Made by a program: the position numbers and the translations under genes
Shown: in pieces, positions 34,278 through 42,924 of the stretch
Layout: every line of letters starts with the position of its first letter
How positions within the stretch are numbered: the first letter of the stretch is position 1
Assembly: GCA_037189985.1 (NCBI GenBank)
Contig: JBBCJX010000004.1
Span: forward strand, 1-64,000
Origin: UBA2031 sp037189985
GTDB taxonomy: Bacteria; Pseudomonadota; Gammaproteobacteria; Pseudomonadales; Moraxellaceae
Direction: 5' to 3'
DNA length: 64,000 nt
The notes under the pieces: generated by a model
Databases searched by the model: none
Told to the model about the DNA's origin: nothing
The model's input: the letters and a program-made list of their open reading frames with translations, nothing else

Positions 34278-34357
34278 CGTCATCCCCGCTCAGGCGGGGA
34301 TCTCATGGCTACGGCAAGTCCTGCCGTCCCCAAGACTCCCGCTTGCGCGGGAATGAC
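34278..34357. repeat. REPIN-like inverted pair of REP units
   Basis: An 80-bp element in the same head-to-head layout as 13162-13241. The left unit is CGTCATCCCCGCTCAGGCGG and onward; the right unit, read on the minus strand, starts CATTCCCGCGCAAGCGGGAG after GT. It abuts the rnd start codon and ends 15 bp before the acyl-CoA dehydrogenase stop. The core hairpin differs from the first copy in sequence, but the flanking CGTCAT and total length match. Confidence 0.7.
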
Positions 34358-34372
34358 ACTTGTCAAAAAGCC

Positions 34373-35518
34373 TCAGAGGCCAAGTTGCTTGGCAATGACC
34401 TCGTTCATGATCTCGTAGGTGCCGCCGCCAATGGAGAGAATGCGGTTGTCACGTGCCAGGCGCTCTACCAAAGTCTCGCGCATGAAACCCATGCCACCGA
34501 ATATCTGCACGGCTTCCCAGGTCACGTGATCACTCACCTTGGTGGCAAAATTCTTGGCCATGGAAACCTCCTTGACGGAGGGAATGCCTGCCTGGATGCG
34601 CGCTGCCACGCGATAGGTGAATTCACGGCTAGCTTCCACCTGCGTAGCCATGTCCGCCAGCTTGTGGCGAATGACCTGCATCTTGGCCAGCGGCTTGCCG
34701 AAAGCCTCGCGCTCCTGCACATAGCGCAGCGATTCTTCCAGCGCCATCTGAGAAGTCATGTTGGCCATCACGGCAAGATTCAGGCGCTCCATCTGGAAAT
34801 TCGTCATGATGACGAAGAAGCCGGCATTTTCACCGCCAATGAGATTGGCCTTGGGTACCTTGACGTCATCAAAGAACAGTTCGGCTGTATCACTGGCCCA
34901 CCAGCCATGCTTTTTCAAGGGCTTGCCGGTAGTGAATCCAGGCATGCCTTTCTCCATCAGCAACAGGCTGATGCCACCGTAGCCTTCGCCACCGGTGCGT
35001 ACGGCCACGGTGTAATAGTCGGCACGTATACCGGAGGTAATGAAAACCTTGGAGCCGGTGACCCGGTAGAAATCACCATCACTCACGGCACGCGTGCGGA
35101 TATTGGCCACATCCGAGCCGCCTGAAGGCTCTGTGATGGCCAGTGCAGCAATTTTTTCACCCCGCAGCACAGCTGGCACCACACGCTGCTTCATCTCTGC
35201 CGTGCCCCATTTCACGATGGGCGGCAAACCGATGTCGGCAGACCCCAGGCTGGCAACCAGACCACCTGAGCCTGAACGCATCAGCTCTTCGCTCGCAGCA
35301 ATCTTCATGAAGACATCATTTTCGGCAAAGCCGCCCAAGTCTTCCGGGTATCCGATTCCGGAAATACCGGCATCGGCCAGCGTGGTGTAAAGCTCGCGCG
35401 GGAAAGTCCCGGCCTCCTCCCATTCGTCCACGAAGGGCGCGATGTGTTCTGCCACGATCTTGCGTATGGTGCGACGCACTTCCTCGTGGGTATCGTTGAA
35501 ATATTCGCTGTAGCTCAT
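34373..35518 (-). CDS. Acyl-CoA dehydrogenase (long-chain/isovaleryl type)
   Basis: FAD-dependent acyl-CoA dehydrogenase of 381 residues. FAD/substrate segments include ALAITEPSGGSDVANIRTRA near 125 and VTGSKVFITSG. The C-terminal motif reads IGGGTYEIM, with Gly where medium- and short-chain enzymes carry their catalytic Glu (YEGT). A Glu in MALEESLRYVQERE near 240 occupies the position used by long-chain and isovaleryl enzymes. It catalyses the first step of beta-oxidation or branched-chain degradation. The gene is monocistronic in appearance, with 215 bp upstream before recR's end and no obvious operator. Confidence 0.92.
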   Translation of the reverse strand: MSYSEYFNDTHEEVRRTIRKIVAEHIAPFVDEWEEAGTFPRELYTTLADAGISGIGYPEDLGGFAENDVFMKIAASEELMRSGSGGLVASLGSADIGLPPIVKWGTAEMKQRVVPAVLRGEKIAALAITEPSGGSDVANIRTRAVSDGDFYRVTGSKVFITSGIRADYYTVAVRTGGEGYGGISLLLMEKGMPGFTTGKPLKKHGWWASDTAELFFDDVKVPKANLIGGENAGFFVIMTNFQMERLNLAVMANMTSQMALEESLRYVQEREAFGKPLAKMQVIRHKLADMATQVEASREFTYRVAARIQAGIPSVKEVSMAKNFATKVSDHVTWEAVQIFGGMGFMRETLVERLARDNRILSIGGGTYEIMNEVIAKQLGL

Positions 35519-35734
35519 TGCATGCTTACCTCAGGTTGGTGGCTGCTGCCTGTCTCACGGCAAAACAACGCCGAAACAACAGCCGGTTGCTGCCAGCCCT
35601 GCCTGCACCCGCCCCACAATGTGCCAAAAGCGCACGAACGAATACCGCAACACCAGCAAATCTCTACACACTTGAAGCATTGCTTTCCCCGACACCTGCC
35701 GAAAACCAGCGCTCAAGGAAAATGAAAACCCGGC

Positions 35735-36337
35735 TCAGCCCAAGGATTTCCGGCCAGCCAGAGCATGGGCCAGCGTATTGCCATCCACAAACTCAAGCTC
35801 CCCCCCCATGGGGACACCATGAGCGATACGGCTGACAAGCAAGGAGGGATGGTCACGCAATGCTTCACGGATGTAATGGGCAGTCGCCTCTCCCTCCACC
35901 GTGGGATTGGTGGCGAGAATGAGCTCACGCAGCTCACTGCCACGAATACGTTCAAGCAGACGGGGAATGCCCAGTTCGCGAGGACCTATGCCATCCAGTG
36001 GCGAGAGATGCCCCTTGAGCACGAAATAAACGCCGCGATAGGACGCCGAGCTTTCTATCGCCATGAGGTCCACCGGATTCTCTACCACGCAGAGCACCCC
36101 CTGATCACGCGACGGGCTCGCACAAACGTGGCAGACCTCCTGCTCCGTAAGATTCTGGCAGCGGTTGCACTCCCTCACTCCCTGCATGGCTCGTGCAAGA
36201 ACCTCTGACAGCTTCATGCCGCCGGCACGGTTTCTTTCCAGCAGGTGCAGCGCCATGCGCTGCGCAGACTTGGGGCCGACCCCCGGCAAGACACGCAGGG
36301 CATCAACCAGTTCGGTGACCAGCGGACTCAGGAACAT
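35735..36337 (-). CDS. recR: Recombination mediator protein RecR
   Basis: DNA repair protein of 200 residues. It has an N-terminal helix-hairpin-helix (LRVLPGVGPKSAQRMALHLL), a zinc finger CNRCQNLTEQEVCHVC at about 57-72, and a Toprim domain with VVENPVDLMAIE and ATNPTVEGEATAHYI. Together with RecO and RecF it loads RecA at gaps. It is the last gene of the dnaX-ybaB-unknown-recR group, an order widespread in bacteria apart from the inserted small exported protein. Confidence 0.96.
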   Translation of the reverse strand: MFLSPLVTELVDALRVLPGVGPKSAQRMALHLLERNRAGGMKLSEVLARAMQGVRECNRCQNLTEQEVCHVCASPSRDQGVLCVVENPVDLMAIESSASYRGVYFVLKGHLSPLDGIGPRELGIPRLLERIRGSELRELILATNPTVEGEATAHYIREALRDHPSLLVSRIAHGVPMGGELEFVDGNTLAHALAGRKSLG

Positions 36338-36366
36338 GGCATCAGCAACATGCGGCGATCATCACG

Positions 36367-36825
36367 TCAGTTGCAGCGCAAGGGCGATACCGGCCCTTGC
36401 TGCAAGACCTTATCGAGCCAGGCCTGGTCATAAATGTCGCCATCTCCGCTTTCAACCACATAGCGGGAAATCGACACGGTGGCTGTGCCGGTAACACCGC
36501 AACTGCCGGCAGCTGGCTGGGCGACAAGCCGCAACTGGTCCGTCGCAGCCCGGTGATTGGAAAAGCAGAAACGGGCATTGCCGCCTGTAGCCGACTCGCG
36601 CGGCAACTGGCTGGCGGCGGCAGCTTCGGGGAAAAAGCAGACACGGTCGCCGCGCCAGTCCAGTGTCTCCGCGTCCTGGCGCCGCTCGAAGCGACCGCTC
36701 AGGCTCAGGGAACCGGCATATTCGGCCTGACGGCCATCACGACTGACCAGCTTGAAGGCCTCGGCATGTACGGCAGTCGAGGCAAGCATGACACAGCACA
36801 ACAGGGAGAGATTGCGTAACACCAT
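36367..36825 (-). CDS. Small exported protein, unknown function
   Basis: Protein of 152 residues from ATG 36825 (a GTG four codons upstream at 36837 is possible). A Sec signal peptide MVLRNLSLLCCVMLASTAVHA is followed by a mature part with four Cys (CFF, CFS, CGV, and the C-terminal LRCN) that could form two disulfides in the periplasm. Beta-rich pattern, no recognised family. It sits between ybaB and recR, normally adjacent genes, so it is an insertion into a conserved cluster. Confidence 0.72.
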   Translation of the reverse strand: MVLRNLSLLCCVMLASTAVHAEAFKLVSRDGRQAEYAGSLSLSGRFERRQDAETLDWRGDRVCFFPEAAAASQLPRESATGGNARFCFSNHRAATDQLRLVAQPAAGSCGVTGTATVSISRYVVESGDGDIYDQAWLDKVLQQGPVSPLRCN

Positions 36826-36837
36826 TTGGGAGTTCAC

Positions 36838-37167
36838 TCAGAAAGGCAATTTCATTCCGGGCGGCAGGTTGAGTCCCTGCGTCACGCCACCCATCTTCTT
36901 CTGGCTGAAATCTTCGACCTTGCGTACGGCGTCATTGACGGCAGCGGCAATGAGGTCTTCCAGCATTTCCTTGTCTTCCTTGAGCAGGCTGTCGTCGATC
37001 TCGACGCGCTTCACATCATGACGTCCGGTCATGACAATCTTTATCAGCCCCGCGCCAGACTCGCCTGTCAGCTCGGTATTGCCCAGCTCTTCCTGCGCCT
37101 TCTGCATCTGCTTCTGCATCTGCTCCTGCATGCGTTGGGCCTGTTGCATCAATTGCTGCATATTCAT
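36838..37167 (-). CDS. ybaB: YbaB/EbfC family nucleoid-associated protein
   Basis: DNA-binding protein of 109 residues. The N-terminal helix is rich in Gln and Met (MNMQQLMQQAQRMQEQMQK). The beta core follows with VMTGRHDVKRVEIDDSLL, then the helix DLIAAAVNDAVRKVE and a C-terminal GLNLPPGMKLPF typical of the family. It forms a tweezer-like dimer. It lies 26 bp after dnaX, the usual arrangement. Confidence 0.95.
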   Translation of the reverse strand: MNMQQLMQQAQRMQEQMQKQMQKAQEELGNTELTGESGAGLIKIVMTGRHDVKRVEIDDSLLKEDKEMLEDLIAAAVNDAVRKVEDFSQKKMGGVTQGLNLPPGMKLPF

Positions 37168-37193
37168 TTCAGGAGTCCTTCTTTCTTAAAGTC

Positions 37194-38963
37194 TCAGTCA
37201 ATCGGTGTAATGGAGTCAGGCAATATCTCTGCCTGGAAATCCTGCATCAGGGCACGCACCACCGGGTCTTCCCTCAGCGTGCGTTCGGCATCCACAAGAC
37301 GGGCCTGCTTGCGCGCGGCAATCACCTGCATGGGCACGGTATAGGCCGGGTCTTTCTTCGCCAGCTTCAGGCGGGCCTGGGGAAACTGGCGCAGGAAGCG
37401 TTCCTCGATCTGCGCAAAGGACTGCGTGCTGGCCACTATCTCGTGCCGGGCAGCAACCTGAAGCTCGAACGAGCCATCTCCGGCGGCCACCAAGGCCGCA
37501 TGACGAGCAAGGTTGAGGCTGCCACCATTCAGACCGCTTGCCTGCACCCAGCGCTCCCAAGCCTCTGCCGTGCAGTAATCCTCTGGCAACGCACTCATCG
37601 CAGGCTGCGGTGCTGCTTCTTGGACAGGCGGGGAAGCCGGTTGCGACGGAGCATGCAATGGCACCACATTGGAAGTGGGTGCCGGTGTTGCTGCTTCTGC
37701 TCTCAAAGCAGGCCGGGCCGCAGGCGGCATCGGTCTTTCCACCGGTGCGGCCGCAACAGCTGTCGCTGCACGCGCCATGGCCTGCGGGCCACCATGCGCT
37801 GCAGGCGGTGTCGAACGGGGTGGCGCCTGTCTTCCCGGTGCAGGGCGTGGCGCAGCACTTCCCTGACCCGCAGCCGTGGGCACCGGCCGGAAAGCCAGCA
37901 TGCGCAGCAACGTCATTTCAAAACCGGAACGCAGGTCCGCCGCATAGGGCAAATCCCGCCGGCCGTGCAGAGCGATCTGGTAATAAAGCTGGATGTCTTC
38001 CGCCGTACAGGCCTGTGCCAGTGTGAGCACACGCTCGCGGTCACCCGTGGCATTGTCCACGGCATCAGGCAGCATCTGCGCCAGCGTGATGCGGTGCAGT
38101 GCAGACACCACTTCCGCCAACGCACCGGCAAAATCCACACTCTGCTCGGTCAGTTGCGCGCAGACATCCAGCACCACGGCGGCATCACCGGAATTCACGG
38201 CCTCCAGCACGCGGAAAACGAGATCGCGATCAATGGAGCCCAGCATGGTACGCACATCGGCGGTATCCAGCCGGCCATTGCCGAAGGCAATTGCCTGGTC
38301 GGTCAGTGAGAGGGCATCACGCATAGAACCGTTGGCCGCATGCCCCAGTTCCCACAACGCCGCCTCATCAAAAGGCACGACCTCTTTCTGCAACACGGCA
38401 GAGAGGTGTTCAACGACCCGCTCCGGCGACATGGCCTTGAGCGAAAACTGCAGGCAGCGCGACAGGATGGTGACCGGCAGTTTTTGCGGATCAGTCGTGG
38501 CCAGCAGGAACTTCACATGCGGTGGCGGCTCTTCCAGTGTCTTGAGCAGGGCATTGAAGGAATGCCCGGACAACATGTGCACTTCGTCGATGAGGTAAAC
38601 CTTGTAGCGGCCACGCGTGGGCGCGTACTGCACGTTGTCCAGCAACTCACGCGTATCCTCGACCTTGGTACGGGAAGCCGCGTCCACCTCGATCAGGTCC
38701 ACGAAGCGGCCTTCGTCCACCTCGCGGCAGGTGGAGCACACGCCACAGGGCTCGGAGCTCACCCCGGTCTCACAGTTCAGGCACTTGGCCAGGATACGGG
38801 CGATGGTGGTCTTGCCCACGCCACGCGTGCCGGTAAAGAGGTAGGCATGGTGCAGGCGGTCCTGATCCAGCGCATTGATGAGCGCGCGCGCCACATGCTC
38901 CTGCCCGACCAGCTCACGGAAGCTGCGGGGCCGGTATTTGCGGGCCAGAACCTGATAACTCAT
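37194..38963 (-). CDS. dnaX: DNA polymerase III subunit gamma/tau
   Basis: Clamp-loader ATPase of 589 residues starting MSYQVLARKYRPRSF. Walker A is GTRGVGKTT near 45, the zinc module is CLNCETGVSSEPCGVCSTC, Walker B-like DEVHML and sensor 1 follow. An Ala/Pro-rich linker (about 370-460) leads to the tau-specific C-terminal domain. I saw no A-AAA-AAG slippery heptamer, so the short gamma form made by frameshifting in E. coli is not indicated. The three residues before MSYQ in the open frame are rejected because MSYQVLARKYRP is the invariant family start. Confidence 0.95.
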   Translation of the reverse strand: MSYQVLARKYRPRSFRELVGQEHVARALINALDQDRLHHAYLFTGTRGVGKTTIARILAKCLNCETGVSSEPCGVCSTCREVDEGRFVDLIEVDAASRTKVEDTRELLDNVQYAPTRGRYKVYLIDEVHMLSGHSFNALLKTLEEPPPHVKFLLATTDPQKLPVTILSRCLQFSLKAMSPERVVEHLSAVLQKEVVPFDEAALWELGHAANGSMRDALSLTDQAIAFGNGRLDTADVRTMLGSIDRDLVFRVLEAVNSGDAAVVLDVCAQLTEQSVDFAGALAEVVSALHRITLAQMLPDAVDNATGDRERVLTLAQACTAEDIQLYYQIALHGRRDLPYAADLRSGFEMTLLRMLAFRPVPTAAGQGSAAPRPAPGRQAPPRSTPPAAHGGPQAMARAATAVAAAPVERPMPPAARPALRAEAATPAPTSNVVPLHAPSQPASPPVQEAAPQPAMSALPEDYCTAEAWERWVQASGLNGGSLNLARHAALVAAGDGSFELQVAARHEIVASTQSFAQIEERFLRQFPQARLKLAKKDPAYTVPMQVIAARKQARLVDAERTLREDPVVRALMQDFQAEILPDSITPID

Positions 38964-39192
38964 GCGGCACACTCATGAATGTCAAAAAACGTCGGGGCAA
39001 GCCAGACCCGGCAGCCCCGAAAGAGCGCCTATGCTACCCGCTGACCTGCCGAGGCAGAAGCCGGACGGGCAACAGAATGGGCAGTTCATCCTGACAGCCA
39101 CCCGGCCGGGTGCTCCGCCAGGCCCATGCCTTGCCAGAGACAGGCCACGGTCGCTATCGTCCCGGCACCAATCAGTCACGAGCAGTACCTCC

Positions 39193-40419
39193 ATGGAGCA
39201 GCTTGCCCAGCACGTTTCCCGCGTTGCCAACGAAACCTATGGCCACTCGCGCCGCCTGATGCCGGAACAGCCCTGGTGGAACAACCTGGATCCGGCCTTC
39301 CACAAGTTCCCGGACGACTTCTATCTGGACCTCAAGTCCCAGGCCATGGTCGATGGCACCGCCCTGATCGACCTGGGAGTGCGTACCGCCCTTGCCACCA
39401 TGGTCACCGGGCTGGCCCTGCCCGGCGTACTGCTGCCCGGCAATTTCCGGCAGGACAGGGCCGCCTGGGATTTTTACAAAAACCTGGCGGACCAGCATGA
39501 CGCCTCCGCGTTTTTCGCCCGTCCCCGGCAAAAAGTGGAAATGCGGCGCCACAAGCCCGGCCTGCTGGAGTTCCGCCCCCGGGAAGGCAATGTGGAGGTG
39601 CTCTCCTTCGAGAGCAATTTCCAGGCCGTGAACCCGGCACTGCGCGAATCCTATGCCCGCCACAGGCGCAACCGCATTGCCTGGGCCGAGCACTGGCGCC
39701 ACGGCGACAAACCCCGGCCTACCATCTGCCTCATACACGGCTTTGTGGCCGACCCTTACTGGATCAACAGCCGCTTCCTCGCCCTGCCCTGGTTTTTCAA
39801 GCAGGGATACGACGTCCTGCTTTACACGCTACCGTTTCATGGCCGCCGCCAGGAAAAACTCTCGCCCTTTTCAGGCCATGGCTATTTCTCCCATGGTTTC
39901 TCCCACCTGAATGAAACCATCGCGCATGCCGTGCACGACTTCCGGCTTTTCCTGGACTATCTGGAAGACAGTGGTGTACCTCAGACCGGCGTCACCGGAA
40001 TTTCACTTGGTGGCTATACCACAGCCCTGCTGGCGGCCGTGGAAGACCGACTTGCCTTTGCCGTCCCCAATGTGCCGCTGGCCAGCGTGCTGGACATAGC
40101 CCTGCAATGGAGCCCAGCAGGCCAGCTCATCAAGGCCGGCCTGCGCCTCGCCGGCACCGACATCCGGGAAGCCCGCCATGCCACGGCAATCACCTGCCCG
40201 CTCACCTACGCCCCCAAAATCCCCAAAGAGCGCCTGCTCATCGTCGGCGGCGCCGGCGACCGCTTTGCACCACCCAAGCATGCCCGCCTGCTCTGGGATC
40301 ACTGGGACAGGCCCCGGCTACACTGGTTCCCGGGCAATCACCTCATCCATCTGGATCAGGGGAAATACCTGAAGGAGATGGCAGGCTTCCTGCGCGAGAT
40401 CGGGTTTGACCGGGATTGA
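39193..40419 (+). CDS. Alpha/beta hydrolase family protein
   Basis: Protein of 408 residues. A long N-terminal helical region precedes the hydrolase core: CLIHGFVADPYWINSRFLA, the strand PFHGRRQ, nucleophile elbow GISLGGY, an acidic residue in GAGDRFAPP, and the catalytic His in GNHLIHLD. This pattern resembles DUF2048-like or abhydrolase_6 proteins. No signal peptide. The frame is open for 77 more codons upstream to the dnaX start, but these are Pro/Arg-rich and do not look coding, so 39193 is chosen although its ribosome binding site is weak. Substrate unknown. Confidence 0.8.
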   Translation: MEQLAQHVSRVANETYGHSRRLMPEQPWWNNLDPAFHKFPDDFYLDLKSQAMVDGTALIDLGVRTALATMVTGLALPGVLLPGNFRQDRAAWDFYKNLADQHDASAFFARPRQKVEMRRHKPGLLEFRPREGNVEVLSFESNFQAVNPALRESYARHRRNRIAWAEHWRHGDKPRPTICLIHGFVADPYWINSRFLALPWFFKQGYDVLLYTLPFHGRRQEKLSPFSGHGYFSHGFSHLNETIAHAVHDFRLFLDYLEDSGVPQTGVTGISLGGYTTALLAAVEDRLAFAVPNVPLASVLDIALQWSPAGQLIKAGLRLAGTDIREARHATAITCPLTYAPKIPKERLLIVGGAGDRFAPPKHARLLWDHWDRPRLHWFPGNHLIHLDQGKYLKEMAGFLREIGFDRD

Positions 40420-40557
40420 AGCCAACTGGCCTCGGGAGTGACCGAAGGAGTACGAGGGGTGCGGCAATGAAACAACCCCAGCGAAAGCCATTTTCGTCAC
40501 GGCTTGACAGCCCTGGCGGCAGCCTCCGAGGATGCAGAATCTTATGGGAGATCGATC

Positions 40558-42312
40558 ATGCGCTTTATGGCAATTACCGCCGCCTTGCTGGCTTGCAGCA
40601 CTGCCAGCTTATGGACGCAATACGCTGAAGCAAAATCATTTCCCAGCCATATGAAGAGCTGCAAGAAAAGCCAACCCTTTACGCAGGAAGAGAGCATTTA
40701 TTCTGTCCCCGTCGTCGGTGGCGGAGCTGGCATCGTGAAGGTGGTTTCCGAGAATTACACCTGTCGGAATTCCGAAACCAGAAACAACGAGTTGTTCAGC
40801 CTGCAAGGCATGACAGATGCGAACGGCAAAACGCTCGTCCCCTTTGAGTACGCCAAGGTCCTGCCGTACTCGACAACCGGTGCGGTCGTGATCGACCACG
40901 GCAAGGGCCCCTACCCGAAGAACCTGATGTACAGGACATACACGGCAGGCAAAGGTGAAGGAAAGGAGCGCTTTGATTTCCAGGATGCGGGGGTACTGCG
41001 GCCCGACAATGGCTGCATGCAGGCAGTCCCCGATGGCTCCCCCCGCAACGTTTCGGCTGTCATCGGCGAGCTTTTTTTCCAGGTGGGCCAGGGCAAATCG
41101 CACGTCACCCTGTTCACGCCGGAAGGCAAGGCACGCAAGCTCGAATATATGGGGGGCGACGGTATCCGTCCGGCAGTCCGGCGCGTTGGCGATGTATTGC
41201 TGGCGCGTTGGCGCGACGAGCAGAGTGTGGTGCGCTCCGGCATCCTCGATCTTGATGGCCGGCAGATTGCGCCGGTCTTGTCCAATTCCTCGCTATGGTT
41301 GACGCCTAAGACGGGCCTGACCACAACCAGCGTGGACAGCTGCAACTCCTTGTCACTTGATCTCTTCGTGGAAGGGCCATCGCTTGATTACAACCCGTCG
41401 CAAACTTTTTTCGGGCCTCTGCTCATGCTCGTCGGCCGCGATGGCCAACCCGCCGTGATGCCCAAGGGCGCGGTCGGCATGTTCGCCGCCTATCCACGCA
41501 AGAACACTTCTTCCTACAGCGATGCACCGCCCAACACCGCCGCCATGTGGGCAGTAGTTTTCCCCAAAGACCAGGGTTTTGAGTTCACATTGCACCTGGG
41601 CTCGCCCTCCGAGGCACTGATCGCCGCCGAGACAGGAGCGCGCTATGCAAGCATTGCCCGCACCGACGCATTCGGCGGGCTGGTATCCGCACTGTCTGTT
41701 GCTGATGGCAAGTGGCGCACTTTCCGGTCCAACACCGACATCATTGTCGGCGACGCCAACACCGACCTCAATATTGCCTACAAAAGCGCGGAAGCAGTAC
41801 TCAATGCCGAGGCCACAAATCGCCAGCAGGCCATCGCCGCTGCCTGGGCCAAGGAAGAGGCGCGCCGTGCCGCAGACCACAAGCGCCACTGGGAGACCGC
41901 ACGCGCCTCAAACACCTTGTGCCAGTATCGCGTCGACAGCCGCAATACTGCCGCCGAGGTTGAGGAATATGTTCTCGCCTGTGGTCTCGGCAACTTCTCT
42001 GGCCTGGCTGATCTTGCAAAGGCGAAGGGCATGTCCAACGACATGCTCCAGTTTGCAATCGACCAAGAGTGGAAACGCTCTCGGGAACAAGCGCAGGCTC
42101 GCGCCAAACAGGAGGAACAGGCCCGCCTTGATCGTCTGCGCAACGCCAACAAGAATCCGATGGCCAGCTACATACCCGGCCAGTGGGAGTCAGCCATCCG
42201 CGCAGCTGGAAACTCCGCCGTTGAGTCCATCAACAAGTCATCGGAAAACTGGCTGCAGCAGCGTCGAAACCAGTACAACGCCGACTGGCAACGCTCACAG
42301 CGCGCCTATTAA
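40558..42312 (+). CDS. Secreted protein with WG-like repeats and charged helical tail, unrecognised
   Basis: Protein of 584 residues, not assigned to a family. A signal peptide MRFMAITAALLACSTASL leads to a beta-rich region with WG-repeat-like segments: GMTDANGKTLVPFEYAKVLPY near 78 and SGILDLDGRQIAPVLSN near 225, both of the pattern G-(D/N)-G-(K/R)-x-(V/I)-x-P. Residues about 420-584 are helical and charged, rich in Ala, Arg, Gln and Glu, with only a few Cys. GGAG lies 7 nt upstream of the ATG. It is flanked by a lipase-like gene and a glyoxalase-fold gene with no operon link. A periplasmic or cell-surface role is likely; anything more is guesswork. Confidence 0.75.
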   Translation: MRFMAITAALLACSTASLWTQYAEAKSFPSHMKSCKKSQPFTQEESIYSVPVVGGGAGIVKVVSENYTCRNSETRNNELFSLQGMTDANGKTLVPFEYAKVLPYSTTGAVVIDHGKGPYPKNLMYRTYTAGKGEGKERFDFQDAGVLRPDNGCMQAVPDGSPRNVSAVIGELFFQVGQGKSHVTLFTPEGKARKLEYMGGDGIRPAVRRVGDVLLARWRDEQSVVRSGILDLDGRQIAPVLSNSSLWLTPKTGLTTTSVDSCNSLSLDLFVEGPSLDYNPSQTFFGPLLMLVGRDGQPAVMPKGAVGMFAAYPRKNTSSYSDAPPNTAAMWAVVFPKDQGFEFTLHLGSPSEALIAAETGARYASIARTDAFGGLVSALSVADGKWRTFRSNTDIIVGDANTDLNIAYKSAEAVLNAEATNRQQAIAAAWAKEEARRAADHKRHWETARASNTLCQYRVDSRNTAAEVEEYVLACGLGNFSGLADLAKAKGMSNDMLQFAIDQEWKRSREQAQARAKQEEQARLDRLRNANKNPMASYIPGQWESAIRAAGNSAVESINKSSENWLQQRRNQYNADWQRSQRAY

Positions 42313-42393
42313 GCGCAGGTGAACGAACTTCAGCGGAGCTCACGAAGTTACACCACAAGCACGAGGCATCCGTTATGAAGATGGCGGGCTTCC

Positions 42394-42405
42394 CGTCATC
42401 CCCGC
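42394..42405. repeat. Possible REP half-unit remnant
   Basis: CGTCATCCCCGC is identical to the first 12 bp of the repeat at 34278. It stands alone in the 199-bp gap between the WG-like gene and the glyoxalase-fold gene, beside a GCGGGCTTCCCG segment. It may be the remains of a REP element or chance. Confidence 0.3.
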
Positions 42406-42511
42406 AAAATAAAAACAAAGGATGCGATATTTTCCTGGCGATCAGGAACCACTGCCAACGACCAGTTTGCCATGCCCCAAAATGGCCCGACCACACAAGC
42501 AGGTACAACGC

Positions 42512-42880
42512 ATGATGCACAGTAAAACAATCCCCATCCTTCGCATGTTTGACGAAGCCAAGGCTCGAGAGTTCTACAAGGATTTCCTGGGCTTCACGAT
42601 TGACTGGGAGCACCGATTTGAAGCCGGGCTGCCACTTTACATGCAGGTTTCAAGACAGGAATGCATCCTGCACCTGTCAGAGCATCATGGCGATTGCAGC
42701 CCGGGATCTGCCGTACGCATCGAAACTGCAGGGCTGGAGGAATACCAAAGACAGTTGGCAGAGAAAAAATACAAATATGCGCGACCCGGCATAGAAAACA
42801 CTCCCTGGGGCAGCCGCGACATGTGCATAAGCGATCCTTTCGGCAACAGGCTGGTTTTCACTAGCACCGCCAATAGCTGA
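42512..42880 (+). CDS. Glyoxalase/bleomycin resistance superfamily protein
   Basis: Vicinal-oxygen-chelate fold protein of 122 residues. It begins with a KTIPILRMFDEAKAREFYKDFLGF module (strand, then DEAKAREFYKDFLGF helix), followed by LPLYMQVSRQECILHLSEHHGD and the C-terminal DMCISDPFGNRLVF, the usual end of such domains. The pattern matches the subgroup sometimes labelled bleomycin resistance protein (glyoxalase_7). Drug binding is not implied. ATG pairs at 42512 and 42515 are both possible, with AGGT about 8 nt upstream. Confidence 0.82.
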   Translation: MMHSKTIPILRMFDEAKAREFYKDFLGFTIDWEHRFEAGLPLYMQVSRQECILHLSEHHGDCSPGSAVRIETAGLEEYQRQLAEKKYKYARPGIENTPWGSRDMCISDPFGNRLVFTSTANS

Positions 42881-42924
42881 CACAGTATTCAGGCGAGTCC
42901 CCCGTGCCCGTCAGGCATGACCTC

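Noticed and set aside
37194..38963. Programmed frameshift in dnaX
   Set aside because: No A-AAA-AAG slippery heptamer was found on the coding strand, so the short gamma product cannot be predicted.
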